This document shows positions 17,884 to 27,700 of a DNA stretch of 64,000 nt, in pieces. The DNA is from an uncultured Chitinophagaceae bacterium (GTDB taxonomy: Bacteria > Bacteroidota > Bacteroidia > Chitinophagales > Chitinophagaceae). Positions within the stretch are counted from its first letter, which is position 1; every line of letters starts with the position of its first letter. The stretch spans positions 1 through 64,000 of the forward strand of contig CAITVK010000122.1 of the NCBI GenBank assembly GCA_903895845.1, written 5' to 3'. The notes under the pieces were generated by a model. The model worked only from the letters and a program-made list of their open reading frames with translations. It ran no database searches and was not told the origin of the DNA. Both the position numbers and the translations under genes were made by a program.

Positions 17884-18471
17884 TTATTCAGACTCCGTAG
17901 AACCATCCAGCTTCTTTAGGATACTAGATACATAATTATTAACTCCGTTGCACATACGATCCATCCTAGCCGATTTGCGGGAGAATGTAGCACCAGTTTC
18001 TATAAAGCTCACAACCGTTTTACCATTGTTGCCTGCCAACTCGGGCGACAGACTGGTTTTTAAACGAATATGATCGGTAGCAAAATACCAGAAGAACACA
18101 ATTCCCTGTCCATTGGATGCGGAGTACATGGTAATTGGGGCTGCAATCAGCCCGATGGCCGATACAAGATAAGAGGCAGTAATTTCTCCATCGCCCGTAA
18201 ATTTACCCCTAGAGAAGTTGATGGTTAGCCCTTCCGGTTCGGTAGCTAGTTTCTTATGAACTTTAAAAGAGTGGCTGTGACTATTGTAATTGGCTATAAC
18301 GACAGTCATAACCGAATCGATGTTAGGGATATATTCCCGGTCCACGCTTTTGCTAAATGTCCAGTCAATACTTAAGTCCTTTACGGTCGCCTTCTTTTCT
18401 GCCGAGAAATGGAGTGTAGCACAAGAGGAAAGGAAGACCAGAGAGATAGTCAGGATAATTAAAGGCTTCAT
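17884..18471 (-). CDS. Hypothetical lipoprotein
   Basis: The 195-residue protein starts MKPLIILTISLVFLSSCATL, a lipoprotein signal with the modified cysteine at residue 17. The mature part is mostly beta-type, with a hydrophobic stretch near 105-130 (AIGLIAAPITMY). It is not recognised as a known family. It ends 56 bases before the small membrane protein gene on the same strand, so the two may be co-transcribed. Confidence 0.65.
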   Translation of the reverse strand: MKPLIILTISLVFLSSCATLHFSAEKKATVKDLSIDWTFSKSVDREYIPNIDSVMTVVIANYNSHSHSFKVHKKLATEPEGLTINFSRGKFTGDGEITASYLVSAIGLIAAPITMYSASNGQGIVFFWYFATDHIRLKTSLSPELAGNNGKTVVSFIETGATFSRKSARMDRMCNGVNNYVSSILKKLDGSTESE

Positions 18472-19048
18472 AAACGTTTTGTTTGATAAAAGTTTGTGTG
18501 TTTAGTTTATTTAAACAAAAGCAATGCTATTGTTCATCGGTCAAATATATATTATTGTGGCATAGGTAGAAGTTTTATTTACAAATTTCGAGTGATTATC
18601 CTATCGGGGTTTTATAGTTATTAATAGTTATTTGTGCGTGTTGTTGTATTTTTTTTCACCGGATCGATCCATTGAGGTGTTTTGTATTTAAGCGAACGGC
18701 AACTATGTTTTTGGAGGAAGAAAAATTGATTTTCTCCTCCCTAAAAATTTTATAGTTCAAGCATTTTACAAAAATAAAGAGGCATCGTATCAATACGAGG
18801 CATGTTTTAAAACTTTTGAGAGGCATCAATTTTATACGAGGGCATTTTAAAAACTTTTGAGAGGCATCAATTTTATACGAGGCCACTTTCTTCGCGATAA
18901 AACATGGCTCGTATTGATAGAAAATCTGTTTTTAGGGATATTTTGGGTGCATTCTCTATATAAAGAGGGAATGCGGAAAATGAATTTAGTTGATAGTATT
19001 TTCTTAGATTTGTACTGACGGAGGTTTTATAAGGTAAAAAAATAAAAT
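18472..19048. other. Intergenic region with a 41-base-period array
   Basis: No convincing gene is found. Positions 18779-18901 carry a GAGGCAT-based tandem array listed separately. The left 300 bases are AT-rich without visible structure. Confidence 0.6.
18779..18901. repeat. Tandem array of about three 41-base units (GAGGCAT...)
   Basis: Unit starts are at 18779, 18820 and 18861. Each unit has two sub-units of about 18 and 23 bases, both starting GAGG. Units one and two are near identical outside an eight-base block; the third diverges after 22 bases. TCGTATCAATACGA in the first unit is an inverted repeat. The period is 41, unlike the 21-base arrays elsewhere in the window. Confidence 0.85.
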
Positions 19049-19534
19049 GTGATTTACAAAACATCATTAGACAAATTAGCTAAGGGAGTAACAATTGGAA
19101 TAACTATAGTATTTGCCTTTGTCATCATTGTACTTTGTTCAATAATTAAAGAGACAGGAATAGTTATACCAATTTGTATAATCATTTTACTGCTATTGAT
19201 TTATTTTATTGTGTCTGCATATAGACCAATCAATTATGTAGTTTCTGCTGATAACATTATCATTCACAGACCAGTTTTAGATGTAAAAATTAGCCGAGAC
19301 ACAATAAAAAGTGTTGAACTATTGGATAGAGAAAAAATGTACGGAGTAATTAGGACATTTGGAGTGGGTGGATTATTTGGCTATTACGGACAGTTTTATA
19401 ATTCAAAAATTGGGAGTATGACTTGGTATGCAACAAGACAAAACAATACTGTTTTAGTTAGGACGATAGACAATAAAAATATTGTTTTGACACCTGACGA
19501 ACCTGAAAAATTTGTTGCAAACTTTGTCACATGA
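19049..19534 (+). CDS. Small membrane protein with PH-like domain
   Basis: The 161-residue protein has two hydrophobic helices (about residues 14-33 and 39-57) followed by a beta-rich domain of about 95 residues, containing NYVVSADNIIIHRP and ISRDTIKSVELLDRE. This two-helix plus PH-like layout is common in small bacterial membrane proteins of unknown role. GTG is the start; no ATG precedes the first helix. It stands alone on the plus strand. Confidence 0.6.
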   Translation: MIYKTSLDKLAKGVTIGITIVFAFVIIVLCSIIKETGIVIPICIIILLLLIYFIVSAYRPINYVVSADNIIIHRPVLDVKISRDTIKSVELLDREKMYGVIRTFGVGGLFGYYGQFYNSKIGSMTWYATRQNNTVLVRTIDNKNIVLTPDEPEKFVANFVT

Positions 19535-19745
19535 GTATATCCTGTCACCAATATTAATGTTTAGGAAAATTTTGCGGAAGTATTTCAGTAATTGTACTTT
19601 TTCTAAGCTTTGTTCCTGCCTGCCAATTAATTCCAATCTGCACAACAATTACTCATCTGGAACCCCTTTTTATCCACTCATTTGAAATTGCTTTGGAAAA
19701 AGCCCGAAAATTGAGGTTATTTGCAGCGAACTAAATGAACAATAA

Positions 19746-20462
19746 ATGTTACCTAAGTACAAAAGAGTATTGCTGAAGTTGTCGGGAGAAGCCTTATTGG
19801 GCAATCAGAGGAATGGTGATCCATTTAACCCGAAAATTATTGAACAGTATGCAGTAGATATCAAGTCTGTAACAGATTTGGGCGTTCAAGTAGCAATTGT
19901 TATTGGTGGTGGTAACATCTACAGAGGTATGAATGAAGCCGAAAGTGGTATTGAACGTGCTCACGGCGATTATATGGGTATGCTTGCTACCGTAATAAAT
20001 GCGATGGCAATGCAGGCAATGTTGGAGCGGATTGGTGTGTACACTAGGTTACAAAGTGCCATACACATGGAGCAGGTTGCCGAGCCTTACATCCGTAGAA
20101 AAGCATTGAGACACTTGGAAAAAGGTCGTGTAGTTATATTTGGTGCAGGTACAGGTAATCCTTATTTCACAACAGACACAGCGGGTAGTCTTCGTGCAGT
20201 AGAAATGAAGGCAGATGTAATTTTGAAAGGTACAAGAGTGGATGGTATTTATACCGCTGACCCCGAGAAAGACCCTACTGCCACCAAGTTTGAGACACTG
20301 AGTTACCAAGATTGTCTTACCAAAAACCTGAAGGTGATGGATATGACGGCTTTTACATTGTGTATGGAAAATAAGATGCCGATTATTGTTTTTGACATGA
20401 ACCAACCCGGCAACCTCTTAAGAGTGATTGAAGGAAGCAATGTTGGAACACTGGTGAAATAG
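19746..20462 (+). CDS. pyrH: UMP kinase
   Basis: This 238-residue cytoplasmic enzyme of the amino-acid-kinase fold phosphorylates UMP to UDP with ATP in pyrimidine synthesis. [14 protein letters not shown] at the N-terminus, [10 protein letters not shown] near residue 57, [12 protein letters not shown] near 135 and [17 protein letters not shown] near 163 are the family blocks. Length is that of the bacterial hexameric enzyme. It is followed by a strong bidirectional terminator. Confidence 0.97.
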   Translation: MLPKYKRVLLKLSGEALLGNQRNGDPFNPKIIEQYAVDIKSVTDLGVQVAIVIGGGNIYRGMNEAESGIERAHGDYMGMLATVINAMAMQAMLERIGVYTRLQSAIHMEQVAEPYIRRKALRHLEKGRVVIFGAGTGNPYFTTDTAGSLRAVEMKADVILKGTRVDGIYTADPEKDPTATKFETLSYQDCLTKNLKVMDMTAFTLCMENKMPIIVFDMNQPGNLLRVIEGSNVGTLVK

Positions 20463-20466
20463 GATT

Positions 20467-20515
20467 TAGATATTAGATATTAGATAGTAGTAGTTAATAA
20501 CAATAGATACTAGAC
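20467..20515. repeat. Heptad repeat, seven units, left arm
   Basis: Seven 7-base units vary on TAGATAT between the pyrH stop and the terminator hairpin. A matching set in reverse complement lies on the other side (20566-20607), so the terminator is flanked by inverted heptad arms. Confidence 0.8.
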
Positions 20516-20562
20516 AAAAAGAAAGCCCTTGAAGAACTAACTTCAAGAGCTTTCTTTTTGTC
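20513..20562. terminator. Bidirectional rho-independent terminator between pyrH and the TPR gene
   Basis: GACAAAAAGAAAGC pairs with GCTTTCTTTTTGTC, with an inner CTTGAAG/CTTCAAG stem and a six-base loop. A-runs on one side and T-runs on the other let it serve both convergent genes. Confidence 0.85.
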
Positions 20563-20565
20563 ACA

Positions 20566-20607
20566 GTTAATATCTACTATCTAATAACTAATAACTACTA
20601 TCTACTA
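20566..20607. repeat. Heptad repeat, six units, right arm
   Basis: Six 7-base units (for example TCTACTA, ACTAATA) are the reverse-complement type of the heptads at 20467-20515. They end just before the stop of the minus-strand TPR gene. Confidence 0.8.
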
Positions 20608-20613
20608 TCTCTC

Positions 20614-21273
20614 TTATTGCATTCTCGACATATACTTATCCATCTCTTTCATCTGATCGATGATTTGCTTGCTCTTTGGTTTACAGTCTTTTGCTTTTCT
20701 AAAGAAATCCCTTCCTGCTTTAAACTGACGCTTTTGCACAAAAATCTGTGCCATACTCATATACGCTACTGCTTCACTGTCTTTATCGGCAAAACCCAAA
20801 CGGAGTGCTGCCCTGTAGTAACCTTCCGCAGTTTTAAAATCTCCTTTCTGCATAGCCATCATTCCTAGCTGAAGCTTGTTTGAACTTTCGGCATGTGGCA
20901 TTGCCGTACCGATATTAGAACTTTGCTTTAAGTACTTTTCAGCACCATCAAAGTCTTTATTCATCATAGATAAGTTACCTTTAATGGTGTAATAACCACT
21001 ACGGATGGGCTTATACAATAAGTTTGGATACCATACCAGCTTCAAAATCTTTTCTACTTCTTCTACCTCACCCGATTCCATGTATTGCTCTACCAAGCGA
21101 AGTGGACCAATAAAGAAGTGACTGAACAATCCAATTACGCCCAAGAAATACAAAGGAGAAGCTGGCCAAAAACCTGCAGAGCCTGTAACATTCAAGATGA
21201 TACCAATGAAAATTCCTGCAAGACTTAGCCAGAAACGGTATCTGATCAACAAATAATAAAACTTCATACTCAA
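20614..21273 (-). CDS. Membrane-anchored TPR protein
   Basis: The 219-residue protein has two N-terminal hydrophobic helices (about residues 12-28 and 36-54) and a soluble C-terminal part with two to three tetratricopeptide-like repeats, such as GMMAMQKGDFKTAEGYYRAALRLG near 130-153. Such proteins usually act as scaffolds; no partner can be inferred. It is convergent with pyrH. Confidence 0.75.
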   Translation of the reverse strand: MSMKFYYLLIRYRFWLSLAGIFIGIILNVTGSAGFWPASPLYFLGVIGLFSHFFIGPLRLVEQYMESGEVEEVEKILKLVWYPNLLYKPIRSGYYTIKGNLSMMNKDFDGAEKYLKQSSNIGTAMPHAESSNKLQLGMMAMQKGDFKTAEGYYRAALRLGFADKDSEAVAYMSMAQIFVQKRQFKAGRDFFRKAKDCKPKSKQIIDQMKEMDKYMSRMQ

Positions 21274-21416
21274 CTATTAGGCGCCAAATATAAGGAGAGT
21301 TTATTTAGCCATCAGGAAATGTGACCCGAATATTGGTCTGTTAGGAGGGGGGAAAAGAAAAAGTATGACCTAATAAAGCATTGTAGTGGCAGAACCATTA
21401 TTTTTGCCGCCTTGTC

Positions 21417-21488
21417 GGTCTCATAGTTCAATGGATAGAATAGGCGTTTCCTAAACTCTAGATACAGGTTCGATCCCTGTTGAGACCA
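21417..21488 (+). tRNA. tRNA-Arg (anticodon CCU)
   Basis: A 72-base cloverleaf is complete. The acceptor stem GGTCTCA pairs with TGAGACC, the D arm is GTTC/GAAT around AATGGATA, the anticodon loop TTCCTAA holds CCT, and the T arm is ACAGG-TTCGATC-CCTGT, with A as discriminator. The anticodon stem has one C/T mismatch in its middle. It reads the AGG arginine codon. CCA is not encoded in full. Confidence 0.9.
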
Positions 21489-21498
21489 CACAACAAAC

Positions 21499-21530
21499 AA
21501 AAGGTTAGGCTTTATAGTCTAGCCTTTTTT
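21499..21530 (+). terminator. Terminator after tRNA-Arg
   Basis: AAAGGTTAGGCT pairs with AGTCTAGCCTTT through a TTAT loop, with two G-T wobbles, and is followed by a T run ten bases after the tRNA. Confidence 0.7.
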
Positions 21531-21691
21531 ATTGTCATTGCATTTTCTTTGGCTTATACTTTGATAATTTGATAATATTGTGGTTCAATTGATTCAATAA
21601 AAGTTACAAACAGCGTTTATATAGCTTTAGGTCATCATTGTAAATAATCCTTTTGGCGGGTTGCTTTGTATTACTACTAGAAAATAAGATT

Positions 21692-24010
21692 ATGCGTAGA
21701 TATATCCTTCTTTCATTACTGCTGATTGCTTTTGCTGCAAGCGCTATGGCACAAGTATTTACCAACAAGCAAGCCCTCGATAAAATAGCAAGTGACCGTA
21801 GAACACTGGCAGAAAATAACCGCTTCAAGGCTATTGCGCTGGCAAAGCTGAGAAACTGGACACTGGAGGAAAACGTGAAAGGGAAAGGCTATGTGAGGTT
21901 GGTTGGAGTTGATAAAAACAATCATCCAAGATATTACACCACTTTTAATAACTTGGATGCAGCTGCTACAGTAAACACAACTGCTTTGTGGCCAGGAGGA
22001 AGTAGTGGATTGAAACTGAATGGTTCTTCTGCCAATATGAAAAACAAATTAGGCGTTTGGGATGGAGGGCGTGTGCGGGAAACGCATCAAGAATTGGTAG
22101 GAAGGATAACGCGGATGGATAGTTCTTATGATAATGGGGGAGGATCGGAACATGCCACACATGTAACGGGGACAATGATTGCAACCGGCATTAATCCACT
22201 TGCAAAAGGGATGGCTAATGGATTGCAAGGAATCCTTACCTACAGTATTTCTATTGGTGATGACATTGCACAGGTAACTGAACAGTCTAAAAATATTTTA
22301 TTATCCAATCATTCTTATGGCGATCAATGTGGATGGATCTATAGCGATTATTATGGTGCTTGGGTGTTTATGGGCAATTATGGCGATACAGTAGATTATA
22401 ATTTTGGATATTACAATAGCGATGCGGCTACTTTGGATAAAATTGCTTATAACGCTCCTTATTATTTGCATGTGAGTGCGGCGGGTAATTACAGAAATGA
22501 AAATGGTCCGGCAGTGGGGGAGATCTATGATTACTATGACAGCACTGGTACGTTACAACAAGGAAACAGACCTGTAGGTATTTCGGATAACAGCAGTTAT
22601 CAAACTATTCCTACTTATAATAACGCGAAGAATATTTTGACAGTTGGGGCTATCTCTGCTATCAAGGGAGGATATACCCAGCCAAGTGATGCGGTGATGA
22701 GTGCTTTTAGCAGTTGGGGGCCAACCAATGATGGCCGCATTAAGCCAGATATTGTAGGGGATGGTGTTTATGTATTGTCCAGCGTAAATTATAACGATAG
22801 TTCCTACGATTATTATAATGGCACTTCACAAGCAGCACCTAGTATAACTGGCTCTTTGTTTTTGTTGCAAGAGTACTATTCTCGTTTGCATAGTGGCAGT
22901 TTTATGCGGGCAGCTACGCTTAAAGGGTTGGCAATACATACAGCAAATGAAGCAGGAATTGCTGCTGGGCCAGATTATCAATTTGGTTGGGGGGTATTGA
23001 ATAATCAGTTGGCAGCAGAGGCCATTAAAGTATCCAATTCAACAAAGAATTCAATTGCTTCAAAGCATATCATAGAAGAAAATATATTGACTAACGCCCA
23101 GCCATTTAGCCAAACTTTTACTGCAACTGCAAGCGGAACTTTGAAGGCAACTATTTCTTGGACGGATCCTGCAGGGCCAGTAACGACCGTAGATTCCAAG
23201 CACAAACCTGTTGCCGAATTGGTGAATGATCTGGATCTGCGCATCCTGAAAAATGGGGTTACTTATTATCCCTGGGTGTTGAACCCTTATATTCCAGCAG
23301 CTGCCGCCACCAAAGGAGACAATGTGCTGGACAATGTGGAACAGGTGGTTGTAGATGGTATAAAGAAAGGGGATACCTACACGATTCAAGTATCCAACAA
23401 AGGAACTTTATATGGTGGATCGCAAGCTTATTCATTACTTCTTTCGCAACCAGGCGACACTGCCTTGCCCTTGAAACTAATTAGTTTCAAAGCCTCATTG
23501 GTTAATAATACAGTACAGTTGCAATGGGTAACAGCCAATGAATTGAATACGCAATCGTTTACAGTGCAAACTAGTACGGATGGAAGTACATGGGAGGATA
23601 TCAGTAATTTGGCTGCAAAGAAAACGACCAGTAATAACCAGTATTCGGTAAATAATATCATCCCGCAAAGTGGTCTCAATTATTACAGGCTTTTGATTGA
23701 GGATGCAGACGGAAGTATAACGTATTCGCCTGTTCAGACAATACAAATTCCTCAGGTTAAGAATGTGTTTACAATATTGCCCAATCCTGCCAATGCCGAA
23801 GCTACTTTGGTATTTGATGCCGACGAAAAGGATGTTACTATTGTGTTATCGAATGTGCTGGGAAGGGTAGTGGCTACCAAACAACTGAGTTTGCAATCCA
23901 GCAATACCTATCAATTTGAAACTTCACAGCTACCTGCGGGTATTTATTATGTTCGTGTGAATGGTGCTAATGGAATTGTAACCAGAAAATTAATGATTAT
24001 TCATAATTGA
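21692..24010 (+). CDS. Secreted subtilisin-like (S8) protease with type IX sorting domain
   Basis: The 772-residue precursor has a signal peptide (MRRYILLSLLLIAFAASAMA), a propeptide, and an S8 catalytic domain with the triad D124 (GVWDGG), H154 (HATHVTGTM) and S379 (NGTSQAAPS), plus oxyanion N266 in SAAGN. A beta-sandwich domain follows, with TATASGTLKATISWTDP, and the last 75 residues, from LPNPANAEATLVF to RKLMIIHN, are a T9SS type A sorting domain. It would cross the outer membrane through the type IX system. ATG at 21692 is chosen because upstream TTG adds residues before the signal peptide. The 3' end overlaps dgkA by 21 bases. Confidence 0.93.
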   Translation: MRRYILLSLLLIAFAASAMAQVFTNKQALDKIASDRRTLAENNRFKAIALAKLRNWTLEENVKGKGYVRLVGVDKNNHPRYYTTFNNLDAAATVNTTALWPGGSSGLKLNGSSANMKNKLGVWDGGRVRETHQELVGRITRMDSSYDNGGGSEHATHVTGTMIATGINPLAKGMANGLQGILTYSISIGDDIAQVTEQSKNILLSNHSYGDQCGWIYSDYYGAWVFMGNYGDTVDYNFGYYNSDAATLDKIAYNAPYYLHVSAAGNYRNENGPAVGEIYDYYDSTGTLQQGNRPVGISDNSSYQTIPTYNNAKNILTVGAISAIKGGYTQPSDAVMSAFSSWGPTNDGRIKPDIVGDGVYVLSSVNYNDSSYDYYNGTSQAAPSITGSLFLLQEYYSRLHSGSFMRAATLKGLAIHTANEAGIAAGPDYQFGWGVLNNQLAAEAIKVSNSTKNSIASKHIIEENILTNAQPFSQTFTATASGTLKATISWTDPAGPVTTVDSKHKPVAELVNDLDLRILKNGVTYYPWVLNPYIPAAAATKGDNVLDNVEQVVVDGIKKGDTYTIQVSNKGTLYGGSQAYSLLLSQPGDTALPLKLISFKASLVNNTVQLQWVTANELNTQSFTVQTSTDGSTWEDISNLAAKKTTSNNQYSVNNIIPQSGLNYYRLLIEDADGSITYSPVQTIQIPQVKNVFTILPNPANAEATLVFDADEKDVTIVLSNVLGRVVATKQLSLQSSNTYQFETSQLPAGIYYVRVNGANGIVTRKLMIIHN

Positions 24011-24369
24011 TAATAGGGAAATAATCCTCGGAATAAAAATAATACCCCCAATAACTAAGCTAATGATAGCAGACCATAGTACTGCAGCGGCTGAGATGTC
24101 TTTTACTGCTTTTATTACCACATTATAGTTAGGCTCAACAAGGTCGGATAGTTTTTCTAAGGCAGTGTTAATCATCTCCAAAGAGATGACCAATGCCGTG
24201 CATAGAAAGACTGCTATCCATTCTAAATGGCTTATCCTGAAAAAGAACCCAGCAATAATTACCAATAAGGCAATTAATAGCTGTTTTTGTCCATTGCGTT
24301 CGGACTTAAAAAGGATTGTATTCCATCCAAAGCATTGCCTAGGGAACGGAGGAAGGTTTGTTTATTCAT
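23990..24369 (-). pseudogene. dgkA: dgkA-type diacylglycerol/undecaprenol kinase, frameshifted
   Basis: Reading from ATG at 24369 gives MNKQTFLRSLGNALDGIQSF, then goes out of frame near 24307-24312 (A-run on the plus strand) and stops. In the next frame the protein continues K-S-E-R-N-G-Q-K-Q-L-L-I-A-L-L into VIIAGFFFRISHLEWIAVFL and the DgkA motif EMINTALEKLSDLVEP with its catalytic E and N, to the stop at 23990. Restoring one base to the homopolymer gives a 126-residue protein, normal for the family. It may be a true pseudogene, a phase-variable gene or a sequencing error. The intact 91-residue downstream frame alone lacks the first amphipathic helix. Confidence 0.8.
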
Positions 24370-24718
24370 ATAAAAGAATTTTGGGTGAAAATAAATCATT
24401 GGATGAAACCGATTTATTTATTGTATCAATCAACTACAGAGTTACGTTAAAAGAGTGAGGAATGGAAGTAAATGCCGGAAGTAGCAACGGTAAGCAATAC
24501 AGTTAGAAACAGATTTGACTCATACGCACTAGTGAAGTAGTTTCGTTAGATTGAAAGGTGTATTATAAATGTACAAGAGCTAATAGATAAATGGGGAAGG
24601 AGTCTTAAAAGAACAAGGATTTGATAGTGTTCTGTACTTAGCTCTAAAACAAAAAGTCCCGACAGTTATTAAAAACTGTCAGGACTTTTAAAAAGTGTTA
24701 TTTTAGGTATCCTATCTA
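24370..24718. other. Intergenic region, 349 bases
   Basis: No gene of support is seen here apart from the terminator at 24653-24688. The rest is AT-rich with several stops in all frames. Confidence 0.5.
24653..24688 (-). terminator. Terminator of the Oar-like gene
   Basis: AAAGTCC-GACAGT pairs with ACTGTC-GGACTTT with one mismatch and an eight-base loop; on the minus strand it runs into a T-rich tract, 31 bases after the stop of the Oar-like gene. Confidence 0.85.
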
Positions 24719-27700
24719 CTAGAAAGTATATCTTAAACCCATTTGCATTTGGAAACGTGATGCAAATAAATCAACTGCGTACGGTGTTCCTGGATCAGAC
24801 CAAGAATAAACTGGGTAAGCTGATGGAGTTCCAGCTTTTACAACTTTCAAGCCAACGGATGAAGTTGAGTTGTAAGTATCTGGTGAGTAGTAAACATAAC
24901 CCCAATTGCTGTTTAGCAAGTTTGAAAGGTTCACGATGTCATACGTGAAAGTGAAAGAACGTGTTTTCCCCTTAATTGGCAAATTGAAATCTAGTGCATA
25001 ACGGAAATCTAATTTGTTATTCCAAGGAGTGCGCGCACCATTTCTTTCTGTGAATTGACCACGACGAGAACTTAAGTATTTATTTGCATCAATGTAGGCA
25101 TTGAAGGCAGCCGCCTGACCTTGCGAAGCTGCATCACTAGCAAAGAATTTAGTTGCCTCATCTTTGGTTGGAATGTAAACTAGGCTAATTTGTTGACCAG
25201 TACCATCAATAGTAGAGTTAACAAAGCCGAATGTATAAGGGTCACCTGAAGCGGCGCTAAAGAACAAAGTGAAGTTGTGTACATACTTTCCTTTAGCAGA
25301 AGACAATCTGTAGTTCCAAGTTGAAACTATTCTGTTTCTGATATCGAAGTTAGAATTAGCCAAACCTGGACTGTTAGGATTTAAAGCTGGATTTAATTGC
25401 CAGTTTGATTCCATTGAGTTACGAATACCATTTGCAATATCCTTAGATTGACCATAAGTGTATGCTGCCATAGCTGTTAAACCAAAATCGAATGCTTTGC
25501 TAACTTGTGCAGTAATGCTGTAACGATACCCTTGATTAGTGTTAGACACCAGGTAATTGTTGGTAAGTATTGAATTGTTTTTTGCACCAGAGAATATCGG
25601 TTGCAAATGATTTACGTCATAAATCATATACTTAGGTGTATCCACATAGTTAACTTGTTGGAATTTTAGATCCTCCAAAGTCTTTGTATAAATAGCTTCA
25701 AGAGTAAACTTCCACTTGTTTTCAGTGGTGTAATCAACTGCAACACTACTTCTCAAAACCTCTGGCATTTTGAAATGATTGTCAATCATATCAATTTGAG
25801 TTTGACTAGCTGGATTATTGATTGCAACACCTTGTTTTGCAGCAAAGTTTGCATCCCCAATAGCTTGACCATTAACAGGGGTTATAGCATCAACAACTGG
25901 ATTTGAACCAGTAGCTATTTTCTTAGTAGCACTAAACTTTGTATCATAAGCACCGAAAGTTGTACCGTTGTTATAATAAGCATAGCCCATCCATGCAAAA
26001 GGAATACGACCAGTGAAGATACCTGTACCACCTCTGATAATCAATTTCTGATTACCATTAACATCATAGTTAAACCCTAAACGAGGAGAAATTTCTGGTT
26101 GACCAAAGAAATCATTCTTGATTGTATTAGGTTGTGTATAGGTATAGGTTGTACCATAGTAAGGGCTAACAGTTGCACTAGAGATTTTAGTACTCAAAGG
26201 TTGTTTGTTAGGCACTTGTGTTAAATCAACACGCAAACCTGGAGTCAATTTTAATTTGCCCAAGCGGATCTCATCTTCTGCATAAGCACTATACATGTTT
26301 ACTTTAAACTTAGCTGGAGGGTTAGCCATAATGCCAGCTCTTGTGTTATCAAAGTAGTTATAGTTTGTACGTACACGGTTAGGGTTATTGTTCAAAAAGT
26401 CGTTAACACTGCTGTAATCAACACGACCATTCCAACTATTTACAAATCCATAAGTAATGTCATACAACTCATTGTGAGTACCAACAGTTATAGTGTTGTT
26501 TCCCTTGTTGATTGTTAAGTTGTCAGTAATTTCTATTGCATTTTGCTTCATATTGAAAATCGCACCCTCACGGTCAGTACCTAAGAATATAGTGCCACCA
26601 TTTGAAGCAGCAATTTGTATTTGAGGTAATGCTGGATTTGAATTAGGTGTTCTGTAATCATGAACTGCGGAGTATCCTACAATAGCACTATTTGATACAT
26701 TGCCTGAAATCTTAGATTTTAACTCTGCAACGGTAGATGTATGGTTGTTTGTTTGAACATAATCTATTCCACCAAAACGAAAATCTTTGTTATCACGTTG
26801 TAAAGTAGTCGCCTCTGAATGAACTGTATTGTTTCTGATTGATAGTTTGTTTTTATCATTGATAACCCAATCCAAACGATTGAAAAATTTGTTTGAATTA
26901 GAATAAATAGTAGTGTTTTGATATGCACCTGCACCACTTCCTGTCCAAACTTTCATGATTGAATCAATACTTGTAGCTTGAGCATTTGTAATCAAAGTTG
27001 GAACCGCACCTGCACCTTGTATTACTGGATCAACTCTACGAGTAATTTCCTCATTCGTAAAGAAGAACAATTTGTCTTTAATAATTGGTAACCCTAAACG
27101 TGCACCCACTTGATAATTATAAAACCCAGAAGGCTCAGAACTTTTGTCTCCTCCTACAGCAGTTGGTGCATTGTTTGGTCCAATTAAAACTGGTGCAGAT
27201 CCATAAGCATAAACTGAACCTGCCAATGTATTTGTACCACTGCGTGTTACAGCGTTAACACTACCTCCCAAAAAGTTACCAATCTTTACATCATAAGGGG
27301 CTATGTAAACTTGTACGTCTTGAATCGCATCCAAAGAAAATGGAGCTGTACGAGTACTACTTCCTGGCTGACCAGAAGACGCTGTTTGACCACCGATAGA
27401 AGGGCTAAAACCAATCGCATCATTGTTGATAACACCATCTACAGTTACGTTGTTGTAGCGGAAGTTTGTACCAGCAAATGAGTTGTTGTTGCTCTGAGGC
27501 GTTAAGCGTGTGATGTCTTGAAGGTTTCTGTTGAAAGCAGGCATTGTCTTAATCTGGTTTTGACCAATCTGTATACCAGCACCCGTTCTTAAACCAGCAC
27601 CTTTACTTTTTACTACTACTTCATTTAGTGTAGCTGTGTTTTCTACTAGTTTAATGTTTAACGAATTTGAACCTAGAGAAAGGTTGTAATCGCTTTTTTC

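Noticed and set aside
23990-24369. Programmed frameshift in dgkA
   Set aside because: The run is short, has no recognised slippery heptamer or downstream stimulatory structure, and DgkA is not known to use frameshifting; mutation, phase variation or sequencing error is simpler.
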